A stretch of DNA of 64,000 nt, from contig JAFROX010000010.1 in assembly GCA_017429475.1 (NCBI GenBank), forward strand, positions 1 through 64,000, written 5' to 3'. The notes below the pieces were generated by a model. It was not told the DNA's origin. It searched no databases and worked only from the letters and a program-made list of their open reading frames with translations. The stretch is from Bacteroidales bacterium (GTDB taxonomy: Bacteria; Bacteroidota; Bacteroidia; Bacteroidales; UBA932). Shown in pieces: positions 52,105 to 61,500 of the stretch. Every line of letters begins with the position of its first letter. The first letter of the stretch is position 1. The position numbers and the translations under genes are program-made.

Positions 52105-53948
52105 GAGAAAGGTTTCTCATAGGATTCGACCCGTTCGTGCTGCCGTTCATGATAGGCATGGCCTTCGTGCTGACCTACTGCATCGTCGGCCTCGTAAGGG
52201 TGATACTTCAGCTCTCGAAGGCTGACCGCCGGAAACTGGCCGCAAGCCTCTTCAAGCCGGCCAACGCCTGGCGCAACATACGCGACATGTTCTGCGACTG
52301 CCTCTTCCACGTCAAACTGTGGAAACGCAATCCCAAGCTAGGATACATGCACTCGTCCATCGCTTTCGGCTGGTTCATGCTGATAGTCCTTGGCCATATT
52401 GAAACATTTATGTTCGTACCCGAAAAAGCCGGGCTCTTCTACTACCCCATCTTCTTCAGGTATTTTATGATGATGGACAACTACAGCCTGAGAGGCTCGT
52501 TCTTCTTCTTCGCGATGGACTTCTTCCTTCTGGTCGTGCTGAGCGGAATACTGCTGGCGATGTACAAGAGGATCCGCAGCCGTTTCTTCGGAATGCGCCG
52601 CACCACGAGGCTCTCCATCACCGACCGCGTAGGCCTTTATTCACTGTGGGCCATCTTCCCGCTGCGCTGGATTGCCGAGGGTTTCACCGCAGGCATTGCT
52701 GGAGGAAGCTTCATGACGATTCCCATCAATATGCTGCTGAAGAACTTCATGAGCAATCCGGAGAATATAACCGTTGCCTGGTGGCTGTATTCTCTTGCCC
52801 TTGGAACCTTCATGATCGCCCTGCCGTTCTCGCGCTATATGCACATTCCTGCCGAGATTCTGCTCATACCGATGAAGAATGCCGGGCTGAAGGTCTATCA
52901 TCCACGCAAGGGATTCGCCCTCGCCCAGATATACACCTGCCCCAGCTGCGGCGTCTGCATCGATGCCTGTCCTATGAGTGCTAGCAAACAGAACCTGAAA
53001 GACACCTCAGTCTATCTCGTTCGTCAGATCAAGCGCAACAACGCCCGTAGGATGAATGCGATGACAGACAAGTGCCTGATGTGCGGCAAATGCCAGGAGG
53101 TATGCCAGATTGCATTGCAGTCCTATGACATAAGGATGAAAATCCGCGAACGTGCAACCTACAACCTGGAGCTCAACCACGGATATCTCGATTCTTATCA
53201 GCCCTCAATAGCCAAAAGCAAAGTGCTCTATTATGCAGGCTGTATGTCCTCCCTCACCCCTGTGACAGGACGTTCCGTGAAGAAACTGCTCGACGCCGCC
53301 CGTATCGACTGGACCCAGATGGATCCCGATGGTGGCGTCTGCTGCGGAAGGCCTCTCATCCTCGCAGGAAGACGGAAGGAAGCAGAGCAGATGATAGCCA
53401 AGAACACCGCAATCATCGAATCCAGCGGGGCTTCGATACTGCTTGTCAGCTGTGCCATCTGCTACCGTGTGTTCAAGGAAGAATATGCACTCAAGGGCAT
53501 CCGTGTGATGCATTATACCGAATACTTCAACGAACTGATGGAAGAAGGCCGCCTGAAACTGAACCGCGGCGCCTTGAGATATGCTTATCACGATCCTTGC
53601 GACCTCGGTCGTGGCTGCGGTATCTATGAGGAGCCTCGCGAAGCTCTCTCACGCGTGGGAATAATAGCCCCCGCCGAAAAAGAGCGCGCTATGAGCGTAT
53701 GCTGCGGCGGCTCGGTGGGCAGTCTCACTCTCAGCCAGGAAGACAGGATTCCGATAACACAGGCTTCAGTTCAAAACATGCTCTTCTCGAATCCCGACCG
53801 TATCGTGACTGCGTGCCCGCTGTGTCATAAGACATACTCGAGATTCTCTCCCGTGAAAGTCGTAGACTTTGCGGAAGCATTGTGCGACGGATTGGAAAAG
53901 AAAGCCGATAAGGTGCCGGAAGCAGTGCTCGAGACAGTGGAGCTATAG
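52101..53948 (+). CDS. Membrane-anchored HdrD/DsrK-like protein fused to a NarI/DsrM-like cytochrome b domain
   Basis: A 615-residue fusion. Residues 1-255 hold about five membrane helices (near 12-36, 82-105, 133-155, 177-197, 223-247) with histidines H84, H99 and H248 as candidate heme b ligands, like NarI or DsrM. Then come two [4Fe-4S] motifs, C280-C283-C286-C290 and C325-C328-C331-C335, and two complete CCG motifs, C381/C414-C415/C451-C454 and C500/C534-C535/C572-C575, as in HdrD and DsrK. It should link membrane menaquinone to the soluble Hdr-like subunits. In many bacteria DsrM and DsrK, or HdrE and HdrD, are separate genes. Confidence 0.85.
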   Translation: MRERFLIGFDPFVLPFMIGMAFVLTYCIVGLVRVILQLSKADRRKLAASLFKPANAWRNIRDMFCDCLFHVKLWKRNPKLGYMHSSIAFGWFMLIVLGHIETFMFVPEKAGLFYYPIFFRYFMMMDNYSLRGSFFFFAMDFFLLVVLSGILLAMYKRIRSRFFGMRRTTRLSITDRVGLYSLWAIFPLRWIAEGFTAGIAGGSFMTIPINMLLKNFMSNPENITVAWWLYSLALGTFMIALPFSRYMHIPAEILLIPMKNAGLKVYHPRKGFALAQIYTCPSCGVCIDACPMSASKQNLKDTSVYLVRQIKRNNARRMNAMTDKCLMCGKCQEVCQIALQSYDIRMKIRERATYNLELNHGYLDSYQPSIAKSKVLYYAGCMSSLTPVTGRSVKKLLDAARIDWTQMDPDGGVCCGRPLILAGRRKEAEQMIAKNTAIIESSGASILLVSCAICYRVFKEEYALKGIRVMHYTEYFNELMEEGRLKLNRGALRYAYHDPCDLGRGCGIYEEPREALSRVGIIAPAEKERAMSVCCGGSVGSLTLSQEDRIPITQASVQNMLFSNPDRIVTACPLCHKTYSRFSPVKVVDFAEALCDGLEKKADKVPEAVLETVEL

Positions 53949-55100
53949 ATATACCCTGCCGGTCAGCACCCTCCAGAGAGCATAATATTTCAGGACAGAA
54001 ACGGCGTTGTGAGCCTTCAGCTGGTAGCGCAGGCTGCTGCCGCAGTTGAAATAGACTGACCTGGCCAGGAAAGTGCCCATACCTGTTATCTCATAAAGGT
54101 CGTAGACTATCGTGTCGTGTCCTTCAGCGGGGAATGCGATTTCAAGGCGGTCACCGAAAATGGACAGCACAGCATCTTCTGAAAGCACTTCCGGCACTCC
54201 CTCTGAGATCCTTGTCACGTGGAAGTGACTGTCACTGACGATAGGTTCGTCGGTCTTGGCACACAATTCTTCTGCGTGCGCGGACATCCATTCCTTCTGG
54301 AAGCGGTTCCAATCCTTCAACGTATCGAACGGCAGTTTCTCGCCGATGATACGGCCATATTCATTATAAGTCGCCTTAAGTCCGCAGCTGCAAGAGATAT
54401 CGTTGCCTGCGGTTTCTATCGTTCCGAAACGGTGACAGCAGGGACACAGATAGGCTGTGTACTGCATTCCTTCGGCAAGGCGCTTGCCACGATATACATC
54501 GCCGTGAAGCGCCTGTTCCTTGTAGGCATCTACGTAGAGGTCGTCGCACATTGCCTTGTACACCTCATCCTCGGACATTGCAGCAAGTTGCTCAGGAGAA
54601 TACTCGTGCACCAGCTCTCCGCGCATCGGACCGTGACGTTTGGTCGCCGCCCAGCGCGGTTTGAGCAGATAGCCGCCGGTGAACCGGTATGTAACAAGAG
54701 CCGCTCCCGATTCCTTTGCCATCTTCGCGGTACGTTTCGAAATAAACTCCGTCGCACCGTCCCAGCTGCGGTTGCCTTCAGGAAAAAGGCCTACGGACAC
54801 GCCGGCCTTCAGATTCTCGACAATCTGTCTGGTAACGACATCTCCTTTCGCTCCTTTCTCCCTGAGGATGAAACCGAAGAAATACCTGAACAAGTGTCCT
54901 GCCTTACCCTTCCCGAGGGTTGAATTTGCCACAAATCGGATGTGGCGGTTAAGGCCGAGCACCATCAGTGCCGGATCCAGGTTCTGCGTGTGATTCGCCA
55001 CGGCAAGGATTGTTCCGGCCTTCACCCTGCAGGGTTTGGGATGAAAATGACATACGAGATATAGCCACGGGCCGATGAATATCTGGCAGAAACGGTACAT
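53943..55100 (-). CDS. 1-acylglycerol-3-phosphate acyltransferase-like protein with C-terminal zinc-ribbon region
   Basis: From the ATG at 55100 the protein has 385 residues. The PlsC-type blocks are present: block I VANHTQNLDP (the usual NHxxxxD), then FVANSTLGKGK, and the FPEGNRSW block for the phosphate. After about residue 195 comes a second part with paired cysteines (YLCPCCHRFG and ISCSCGLKA) that look like a zinc ribbon, then a beta-rich tail of unknown function. The earlier part of the open frame overlaps the ligase gene and reads as low-complexity Ser/Arg sequence, so it was excluded. Likely role is membrane phospholipid or other lipid acylation. Its end overlaps the convergent Hdr-like operon by six bases. 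Confidence 0.78.
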   Translation of the reverse strand: MYRFCQIFIGPWLYLVCHFHPKPCRVKAGTILAVANHTQNLDPALMVLGLNRHIRFVANSTLGKGKAGHLFRYFFGFILREKGAKGDVVTRQIVENLKAGVSVGLFPEGNRSWDGATEFISKRTAKMAKESGAALVTYRFTGGYLLKPRWAATKRHGPMRGELVHEYSPEQLAAMSEDEVYKAMCDDLYVDAYKEQALHGDVYRGKRLAEGMQYTAYLCPCCHRFGTIETAGNDISCSCGLKATYNEYGRIIGEKLPFDTLKDWNRFQKEWMSAHAEELCAKTDEPIVSDSHFHVTRISEGVPEVLSEDAVLSIFGDRLEIAFPAEGHDTIVYDLYEITGMGTFLARSVYFNCGSSLRYQLKAHNAVSVLKYYALWRVLTGRVYL

Positions 55101-55137
55101 GAATTTCTGCAGACCCAGTCCTTTTCTAAGGCCGTTG

Positions 55138-56856
55138 TCACTGTTTCTGCTCACGTTTCCTAGCCTCTTCTTCTTCAAGCACCCTGTAAGCAACTTTTCC
55201 CACAAGAGTCTTGGGCAACTCCTCGCGGAACTCGATGTCATAGGGCATAGCATATTTAGCAATGTACTTGCGGCAATAGTCGAGCAGTGTCTGCTTGGTC
55301 TCGTCGTTGGGAGCGACACCCGGCTTCAGCATTACGAATGCCTTCACCTTCTGCATCTTGTATGGATCTGGCACGCCTATGATGCAGCTCATATGCACGA
55401 AATCGTGTGCGTCCAGGATATTTTCCAACTGGGCAGGATACACATTATATCCCGATGTGATGATCATCCTCTTGATGCGGCCCCTGAAATAGATGAAGCC
55501 GTCTTCGTCCATCTTGCCCAGGTCTCCGGTGTGCAGCCAGATGCGGCCGTCTGCGTGTTTGCGAAGGGTATTGGCAGTTTCTTCAGGCTTGTTGAAATAA
55601 CCCGCCATCACGGTAGGTCCGGAAAGCGTAATCTCTCCCTCTTCCCCATACGACACCTCTTCAATGGTGTCGGGTTTGACGATCTTGTAATAAGTGTCGG
55701 GGAACGGAATGCCGATGCTGCCTTCCTTAGCAAGGCCGGTCGGAGTAAGACAGGAGGCTGTCACGCACTCGGTGGTGCCATAGCCTTCCCTGACCTGGAT
55801 GGTGGCCTTGTGCTCCTTGAGGAAAGCGTCGAAGCGTTTCTTCAGCTCGATTGAGAGCGAGTCGCCGCCGCTGAACACGCCTTTGAGGTGGCTCAGGTCA
55901 GCCCTCTTCATATTGGGCAGACGGAGCAGCGCCTCATAGAGAGTGGGCACTCCGGCCATGAAGTTGCATTTGTATTTGGTGATCAACTTTGAATAACTCT
56001 TGGCAGTGAAACGGGGCACCAGCACGCAGCGTCCGCCGCTTGCCAGCATGGAGTGGATGCACACTCCGAGGCCGAAGCCGTGAAAAACTGGCATTGCCGC
56101 GAGCATACGGTCACCAGGCTTGAACATAGGATTGGTGGCAACTATCTGCTGAGAGAGAGCGTTGAAGTTGGCATTGGTCAGCACGATGCCCTTGGTGGTT
56201 CCGGTGGTTCCGCCCGAATACAGGATGACGGCAGGGTCCTCGCTCCTGCGCTCGACCATATAGTTGTAGAAGCAGCACTTCGCGAGCTTGATGAAATGAT
56301 TCCACATTATGACCGGAGCATCATCGGGAATCCTGGCTATCTTTCGGCCTTCGGTGAGCATATAACCGGTCTTCAACGGCTGGGCAAGTTCATCCTTGAT
56401 CTTGGCTATGATGACGTTGACCACCTTGGTGTTCTTGCGGATGCGCTCTACCTTGCCGTAGAACTGGTCGAGTGTTATGATGGTGACGCTCCTGGATTCG
56501 TTGAGATAGAACTCTATCTCCTTCTCGCTCGAAAGCGGATGCACCATGCTTGCGATTCCTCCCACGAGGTTCACGGCATAGAACATATATATCGCCTGCG
56601 GACAGTTAGGCATGGCGATGGTGACACAGTCTCCTTCGCGGATGCCTATCGTCTTGAGCGCCTTGGCGCACATTTCTGTCTTCCTGATGAATTTCCTGTA
56701 GGTCGTCGACTTGCCCATGAAGTCGAACGCAATGTTGTTGGGATATTTTTCAGCAATAGAACTGACCTTGTCGAACATCGAACCCTGGAAATAATCCAGG
56801 TGCGCAGGAACTCCGTTCAGGAATTTATACCACGGAGCCTTTATGGTTTCTTCCAT
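55138..56856 (-). CDS. AMP-forming acyl-CoA ligase (fatty acid type)
   Basis: A 572-residue ANL-superfamily adenylating enzyme. The core motifs are ILYSGGTTGTTKGIVLTNAN (P-loop), MAGVPTLYEALL, VREGYGTTECVTAS, the TGDLGKMDEDGFIYFRGR hinge and the C-terminal KTLVGKVAYRVL lysine. The general form and the downstream acyltransferase gene (37-base gap) suggest activation of a fatty acid for lipid synthesis or uptake. Chain-length specificity is not visible from sequence. The C-terminal tail is short and highly charged (EEEEARKREQKQ). Confidence 0.92.
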   Translation of the reverse strand: MEETIKAPWYKFLNGVPAHLDYFQGSMFDKVSSIAEKYPNNIAFDFMGKSTTYRKFIRKTEMCAKALKTIGIREGDCVTIAMPNCPQAIYMFYAVNLVGGIASMVHPLSSEKEIEFYLNESRSVTIITLDQFYGKVERIRKNTKVVNVIIAKIKDELAQPLKTGYMLTEGRKIARIPDDAPVIMWNHFIKLAKCCFYNYMVERRSEDPAVILYSGGTTGTTKGIVLTNANFNALSQQIVATNPMFKPGDRMLAAMPVFHGFGLGVCIHSMLASGGRCVLVPRFTAKSYSKLITKYKCNFMAGVPTLYEALLRLPNMKRADLSHLKGVFSGGDSLSIELKKRFDAFLKEHKATIQVREGYGTTECVTASCLTPTGLAKEGSIGIPFPDTYYKIVKPDTIEEVSYGEEGEITLSGPTVMAGYFNKPEETANTLRKHADGRIWLHTGDLGKMDEDGFIYFRGRIKRMIITSGYNVYPAQLENILDAHDFVHMSCIIGVPDPYKMQKVKAFVMLKPGVAPNDETKQTLLDYCRKYIAKYAMPYDIEFREELPKTLVGKVAYRVLEEEEARKREQKQ

Positions 56857-56910
56857 TTATAGGTTTGGTTTAGGTTTTATCATAGTAAAAGTACCGCTTT
56901 TATCTGACAT

Positions 56911-56942
56911 AAACAAAAGAGGCCGGCTCTGCAGCCGGCCTC
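56911..56942 (-). terminator. Intrinsic terminator after the LTxxQ protein gene
   Basis: Stem GAGGCCGGCT/AGCCGGCCTC with loop GCAG on the minus strand, followed by TTTTGTTT. It ends the gene at 56964-57653. Confidence 0.8.
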
Positions 56943-56963
56943 ATATATTCAATTTGTCACCTG

Positions 56964-57653
56964 TCAGTTGCCTGCAGGAGTCGCAGCAGGCTGGCCCTGC
57001 TGGGCACCGGCCGCAGCTGCAGCAGCAGCTTCTGCCGCCTGTCTTGCTTCCATCTCTGCTCTTTGCGCGGCCCTTTCGTAACGGACTTCCTTGTAATGTT
57101 CCCATTTCTCAATCTGCTCGGGAGTCAGGATCTTGCTGAACTTCTTGACACGCATTCCGTCGTACTTCTTGAGAAGCTTGACGTCTGAGATCATGTCTTC
57201 GGAAGTGGACATTTCGTCTTGCTGCTGCTCCTGACCGTCAAAGCCAGGGAATCCTCCGGGAGGCATTCCACCGGGGAAACCGCCCATTCCGGGGCCGAAA
57301 TCGCCGCGGGGCATACCGCCGCCACGCCTTCTGTTGTTGCTCTGGTCCTTGAGGAGGTCCATATAGCGTTCGTCAGCAACCTTGAGCTCCACTTTGTAAA
57401 CTTTCTTCTGCTGTTTCTCAGTGAGGTCGAGAATATTGGCAAGCGACTGTGCCTGAGCCTTGGCGACTTCTACGCTGCTGAAGGTAGATGCATCCATTCC
57501 GAACATTCCCATCATTCCGGGAGGCATACCGCCACCAGGAAATCCACCTCCGGGAAAGCCACCGCCAGGGAATCCACCTCCTCCCATAGGAGGTTGTGCA
57601 TAAGAAATGCTGCAGATCAAAGCTGCGCACAAAGCAATAAGAATCTTTTTCAT
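56964..57653 (-). CDS. Secreted Gly/Met-rich protein with Spy/CpxP-type LTxxQ motifs
   Basis: A 229-residue exported protein (signal peptide ending at SISYAQ). A low-complexity region (about 22-55) contains three GGGFPGG repeats and methionines, and a second Gly/Met/Pro stretch occurs around 110-140. Two LTxxQ motifs (LTEKQQ and LTPEQI) sit in helices (ANILDLTEKQQKKVYKVEL and ILTPEQIEKWEHY), as in Spy and CpxP periplasmic chaperones. The tail is alanine/glutamine-rich (AAEAAAAAAAGAQQGQPA). It may bind misfolded proteins or metal; no family-level function can be claimed. It stands alone between a terminator and a divergent HAD gene. Confidence 0.65.
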   Translation of the reverse strand: MKKILIALCAALICSISYAQPPMGGGGFPGGGFPGGGFPGGGMPPGMMGMFGMDASTFSSVEVAKAQAQSLANILDLTEKQQKKVYKVELKVADERYMDLLKDQSNNRRRGGGMPRGDFGPGMGGFPGGMPPGGFPGFDGQEQQQDEMSTSEDMISDVKLLKKYDGMRVKKFSKILTPEQIEKWEHYKEVRYERAAQRAEMEARQAAEAAAAAAAGAQQGQPAATPAGN

Positions 57654-57711
57654 TTTTGTCTGGTTAAATATGTTTTGTACTATTAGATTATCGAGACCGG
57701 ATTTGGTTTAT

Positions 57712-57719
57712 TATCTTTG
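57712..57719 (+). promoter_or_regulatory. -7 promoter element for the HAD-amidase operon
   Basis: TATCTTTG matches TAnnTTTG, 17 bases before the ATG at 57737. It overlaps the GTG that would start a longer reading frame, which supports the ATG. Confidence 0.5.
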
Positions 57720-57736
57720 TGTCAAAAGTAGCAAAA

Positions 57737-58585
57737 ATGTCTCTGAAAAAACCGATAGTAGCCCTCATCTATGATTTCGACGGGACACTGTCTCCCGCCA
57801 ATATGCAGGAGTATGGCCTGATTCAGGCCCTTGGGAATACCGTGCCAAACTTCTGGAGTGTCAGCAACGGCCTTGGCGCCGACAAGTCGATGTGCAGCGT
57901 ACTGGCATATATGAAAGTGATGGTAGATGAAGCCGCCCGTATGGGCATTCCTCTCACTCGCAGTTTCCTCGAGCAGTTCGGCCCTCAGATAGAGCTTTTC
58001 AAGGGCGTGAAGAAATGGTTCCGCCTGATCAATTCATACGGCGCATCCAAGGGCGTCAAGGTAGAGCACTATGTGATTTCTTCAGGGCTTACTGAACTGA
58101 TCGAATCCACATCCATAGCGAAGGAGTTCAAGAAGGTGTTCGCCTGCTCTTTCCTCTATGATGCCGACGGCATAGCGAGATGGCCTGCCGTGGCAGTAGA
58201 CTATACCGCCAAGACCCAGTTCCTGTTCAAGATATCGAAGGGCATAATGGACATCAGCGACAACAAGCTGGTCAACGACAGTCGCCGCGACGAGGACAAG
58301 CGCATTCCTTTCACAAATATGATATACTTCGGAGACGGCGAGACCGACGTACCTTGCATGAAGATCGTCAAGATGTTCGACGGCAACTCGATAGCCATCT
58401 ACCAGAAAGACAATCCCAAGAAGGTCGCCACTGCGCGCAAGCTGCTCAACCAGGGACGCGTCAATTTCATATGCGACGCCGACTACTCACCCCACGGTGA
58501 GATTTTCGAGACTGTGAGTTCAATCATCGACAAGATCAAGGCAGAAAGCAATTATTTCCTGATGCAGAAAAAGACCCGTCAATGA
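57737..58585 (+). CDS. HAD-superfamily hydrolase
   Basis: A 282-residue cytoplasmic phosphatase-like protein. Motif I is YDFDGTLSP with the nucleophile Asp, motif II is YVISSGLTEL, a lysine (motif III) lies in the SKGVKVEHYVI to AKTQFLFKISKG region, and motif IV is YFGDGETDVPCM. A long helical cap separates motifs I and II. The substrate is unknown. The start at 57719 (GTG) would lie in the promoter. The stop overlaps the start of the next gene (ATGA), so the two are probably coupled. Confidence 0.88.
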   Translation: MSLKKPIVALIYDFDGTLSPANMQEYGLIQALGNTVPNFWSVSNGLGADKSMCSVLAYMKVMVDEAARMGIPLTRSFLEQFGPQIELFKGVKKWFRLINSYGASKGVKVEHYVISSGLTELIESTSIAKEFKKVFACSFLYDADGIARWPAVAVDYTAKTQFLFKISKGIMDISDNKLVNDSRRDEDKRIPFTNMIYFGDGETDVPCMKIVKMFDGNSIAIYQKDNPKKVATARKLLNQGRVNFICDADYSPHGEIFETVSSIIDKIKAESNYFLMQKKTRQ

Positions 58586-61500
58586 AGAAACTGTTACTGA
58601 TTGCGACCTTTCTGATTCTAAGCCTGTCGTTCCCTTCCGCCGCCCAGACCATACAGCAACTCTTCCAGCCTGCAGCTGATGCTGTCGCAGATTACTTCGG
58701 AGACCGGACCCAGTGGAAAGACACCGTCAGGATCCGTCATTTCTATATCCGCAGTTCGGGACCAGCAGAAGTCCATTTCAACCGTTTCCTGAGCGAGCAG
58801 CCGCTTCGCAAGAAGGACATAGATGCGATATACGCCCTTGTACGCAGCCACTTTCCTGCCAAATACAAATCCTACGCTTCCAATTTTGCCATCTATTCCG
58901 ACGACAACAAGATAGAGAAGCTTTACAGCCGCGCCTTCCCAGAGACTTTTGACGCATCTGAGGTCAAGCCTGGCAAAGCTCCTTCCAGCGATGTGTCCAA
59001 GAACTCCCAGCCGCGAAGCCAGCATCCCTTGACCAAAAACCTTTCCAAGGCCGGCCAGCCTTCCGCAGGCCTGCAGGGCCGCCACATAGCATTGTGGCAG
59101 AGCCACGGCTACTACTATGAGCAGTCGCTGGAAAGGTGGGAATGGCAGCGCAGCAGGCTTATGACGACGGTGGAAGACATCTACACCCAGAGCTATGTCC
59201 TGCCCTTCCTCGTACCTATGCTTGAAAACGCCGGGGCCACAGTGCTGCTGCCGCGAGAAAGGGATCTGCAGCGCAATATGCTGATCGTGGACAACAACCA
59301 CTCCGGCAGCCTCTATGTCGAGCACAACGGTCAATACAACTGGCGCACTTCCCAGTCTGCTGGATACTCCGATATAACCATTTTGTCACACGGAGTCAAC
59401 CCCTTCAAGGCAGGAACTGCGAGGTCGGTGGAATGCACCAATGACAACACCAGTCTCTCCACTGCATTCTGGCAGGCAAGGGTTCCCCATAACGGCGAAT
59501 ACGCGGTATATGTTTCCTACCCGAAAGAGAAGAACGCAAGCGAAACGGCCCATTACTGGGTGCGGCATAACGGCGGAGCAACTCAGTTCGAGGTAAACCA
59601 GCAGATGAGCGCCGGCACCTGGGTCTATCTGGGAACCTTCGGCTTCAGCACCGACTCCACCGAGCACGGAGTATTCCTGAGCAACTTCGGTCAGGCAGGC
59701 AAAGTGGTGGGAGCCGATGCCGTCCGTTACGGAGCCGGAATGGGCAATGTGGCCCGCAGGCCTTCCGACATAGATGAAGATGGGAAACCCATTAAACGTG
59801 ACTACAAGCCCGAAGCGAAGACTTCGGGCCTGCCCCGCTTCGCTGAAGGAGCCCGCTACTACCTGCAGTTCGCCGGAATGGACACTTCCATCTATTCAAT
59901 AATGAATAACCTGGACGACTACCGCGACGACTACACATCCAGGGCCGAATGGGTGAACGCAATGCTGGGAGGGACTTCACGCCTTCCTGGAAGCAGCGGA
60001 TACAACGTGCCCATAGATATGGCGATAGGCATCCATTCCGATGCCGGCCTGTCGATGACCGATTCCATCGTCGGCACGCTGGGCATCTATACCGAAACCT
60101 CCGACCGTTGCGTCAAGTACAAATACGGAGGCGACCGCATCATTGCCCGCGAACTGGTCGATATTGTCCAGAGTCAGGTGGTGAGGGATATCAGGGCTAC
60201 CTATGAACCTCAATGGAGCCGCAGGGAGATTTACAGCCGCAATTACTACGAATCTAGGGTTCCTGAGGTGCCGTCGATGCTGCTGGAACTCCTCTCCCAT
60301 CAGAATTTTGCCGATATGCGTCTCGGTCTGGACCCTTCCTTCCGGTTCATTGCATCCAGGGCTATATACAAAGGCATACTGAAATATCTGGCTTACATCA
60401 ACAACGAGGACTATGTTGTCCAGCCGCTGCCTGTCAAGGACTTTTCCGTCACCCTTGACGGAAGGACAGCCAAGCTGGAATGGCAGCCGCGTCTGGACAA
60501 GCTAGAAGAAACTGCGGACCCTACCGGCTATATAGTCTATACCCGCATTATGGATCCTGAATCCGTAACCTACGACGGCAGCGAGCCGGGCAACTGCGTC
60601 AGCGGTTTCGACAACGGCGTTTTCGTGGCCAACAATTCATACTCGACAAGGATGGAGCCTGGAAAGATATACAGTTTCAAGGTGACTGCAGTCAACACCG
60701 GCGGCGAGAGTTTCGAGAGTGAAATACTGTCTGCCGGAATCAGCGAAAGGAATCCGAATTCAACAGTCCTTGTGCTGAACAACTTCACGAGAGTGGCTGC
60801 AGGGGCGTCCTTTGCTACTGCCGATTCGTCACGTGCCGGTTTTCTCGAAAGCGTGGATGCCGGAGTGGCCTATCACCGTGAGATCGCCTATGTCGGTCCG
60901 ATGATGGAATTCGACAGGAAGATGGAATGGGTCGATGACGACAATCCCGGCTTCGGAGCATCATCCTACCAGTATGAAGGTGCCGTCTTCGCAGGCAACA
61001 CATTCGACTATCCGCTGATCCACGGTGCTGCAATAATGAAGGCAGGCTACAGTTTCACATCTGCCGCCGCATCAGTTGCAGGACGCCTGAACTTGAGTTC
61101 ATATCCTGCCGTTGACGTGATCTGCGGCAAGCAGATCCGCACAGTAACAGGAGTGCTGCACAAGAATTCCTATGAGTCGCTGCAGCAGAATCTGAAATAC
61201 GTCGTGTTCACCCCTGAACTTATGGCAGCACTGAAGAGCTATGCCGCCGCCGGAGGCAACATACTCATCTCCGGAGCCAACATTGCTTCAGACAGCCACC
61301 ATTTCATTTATGACATAAAAGCCGATGCCGAGTATCGGCGCAAAGTCCTCGACCCCGAGATCGCATTTGCCAGGGATGTCCTCAAATACAGTTATATGAA
61401 CTACGATGCCACGTCCAACGGACTGGTGAAGACTGTCGACAACAAGTTCAACATACGAAAGGACAGTTTCTACAACATAAACACACAGCCTGGCAAGGAT

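Noticed and set aside
57520-57595. GGGFPGG coding repeats as a CRISPR or satellite array
   Set aside because: Short, in-frame, part of a coding sequence with a signal peptide; no spacer structure.
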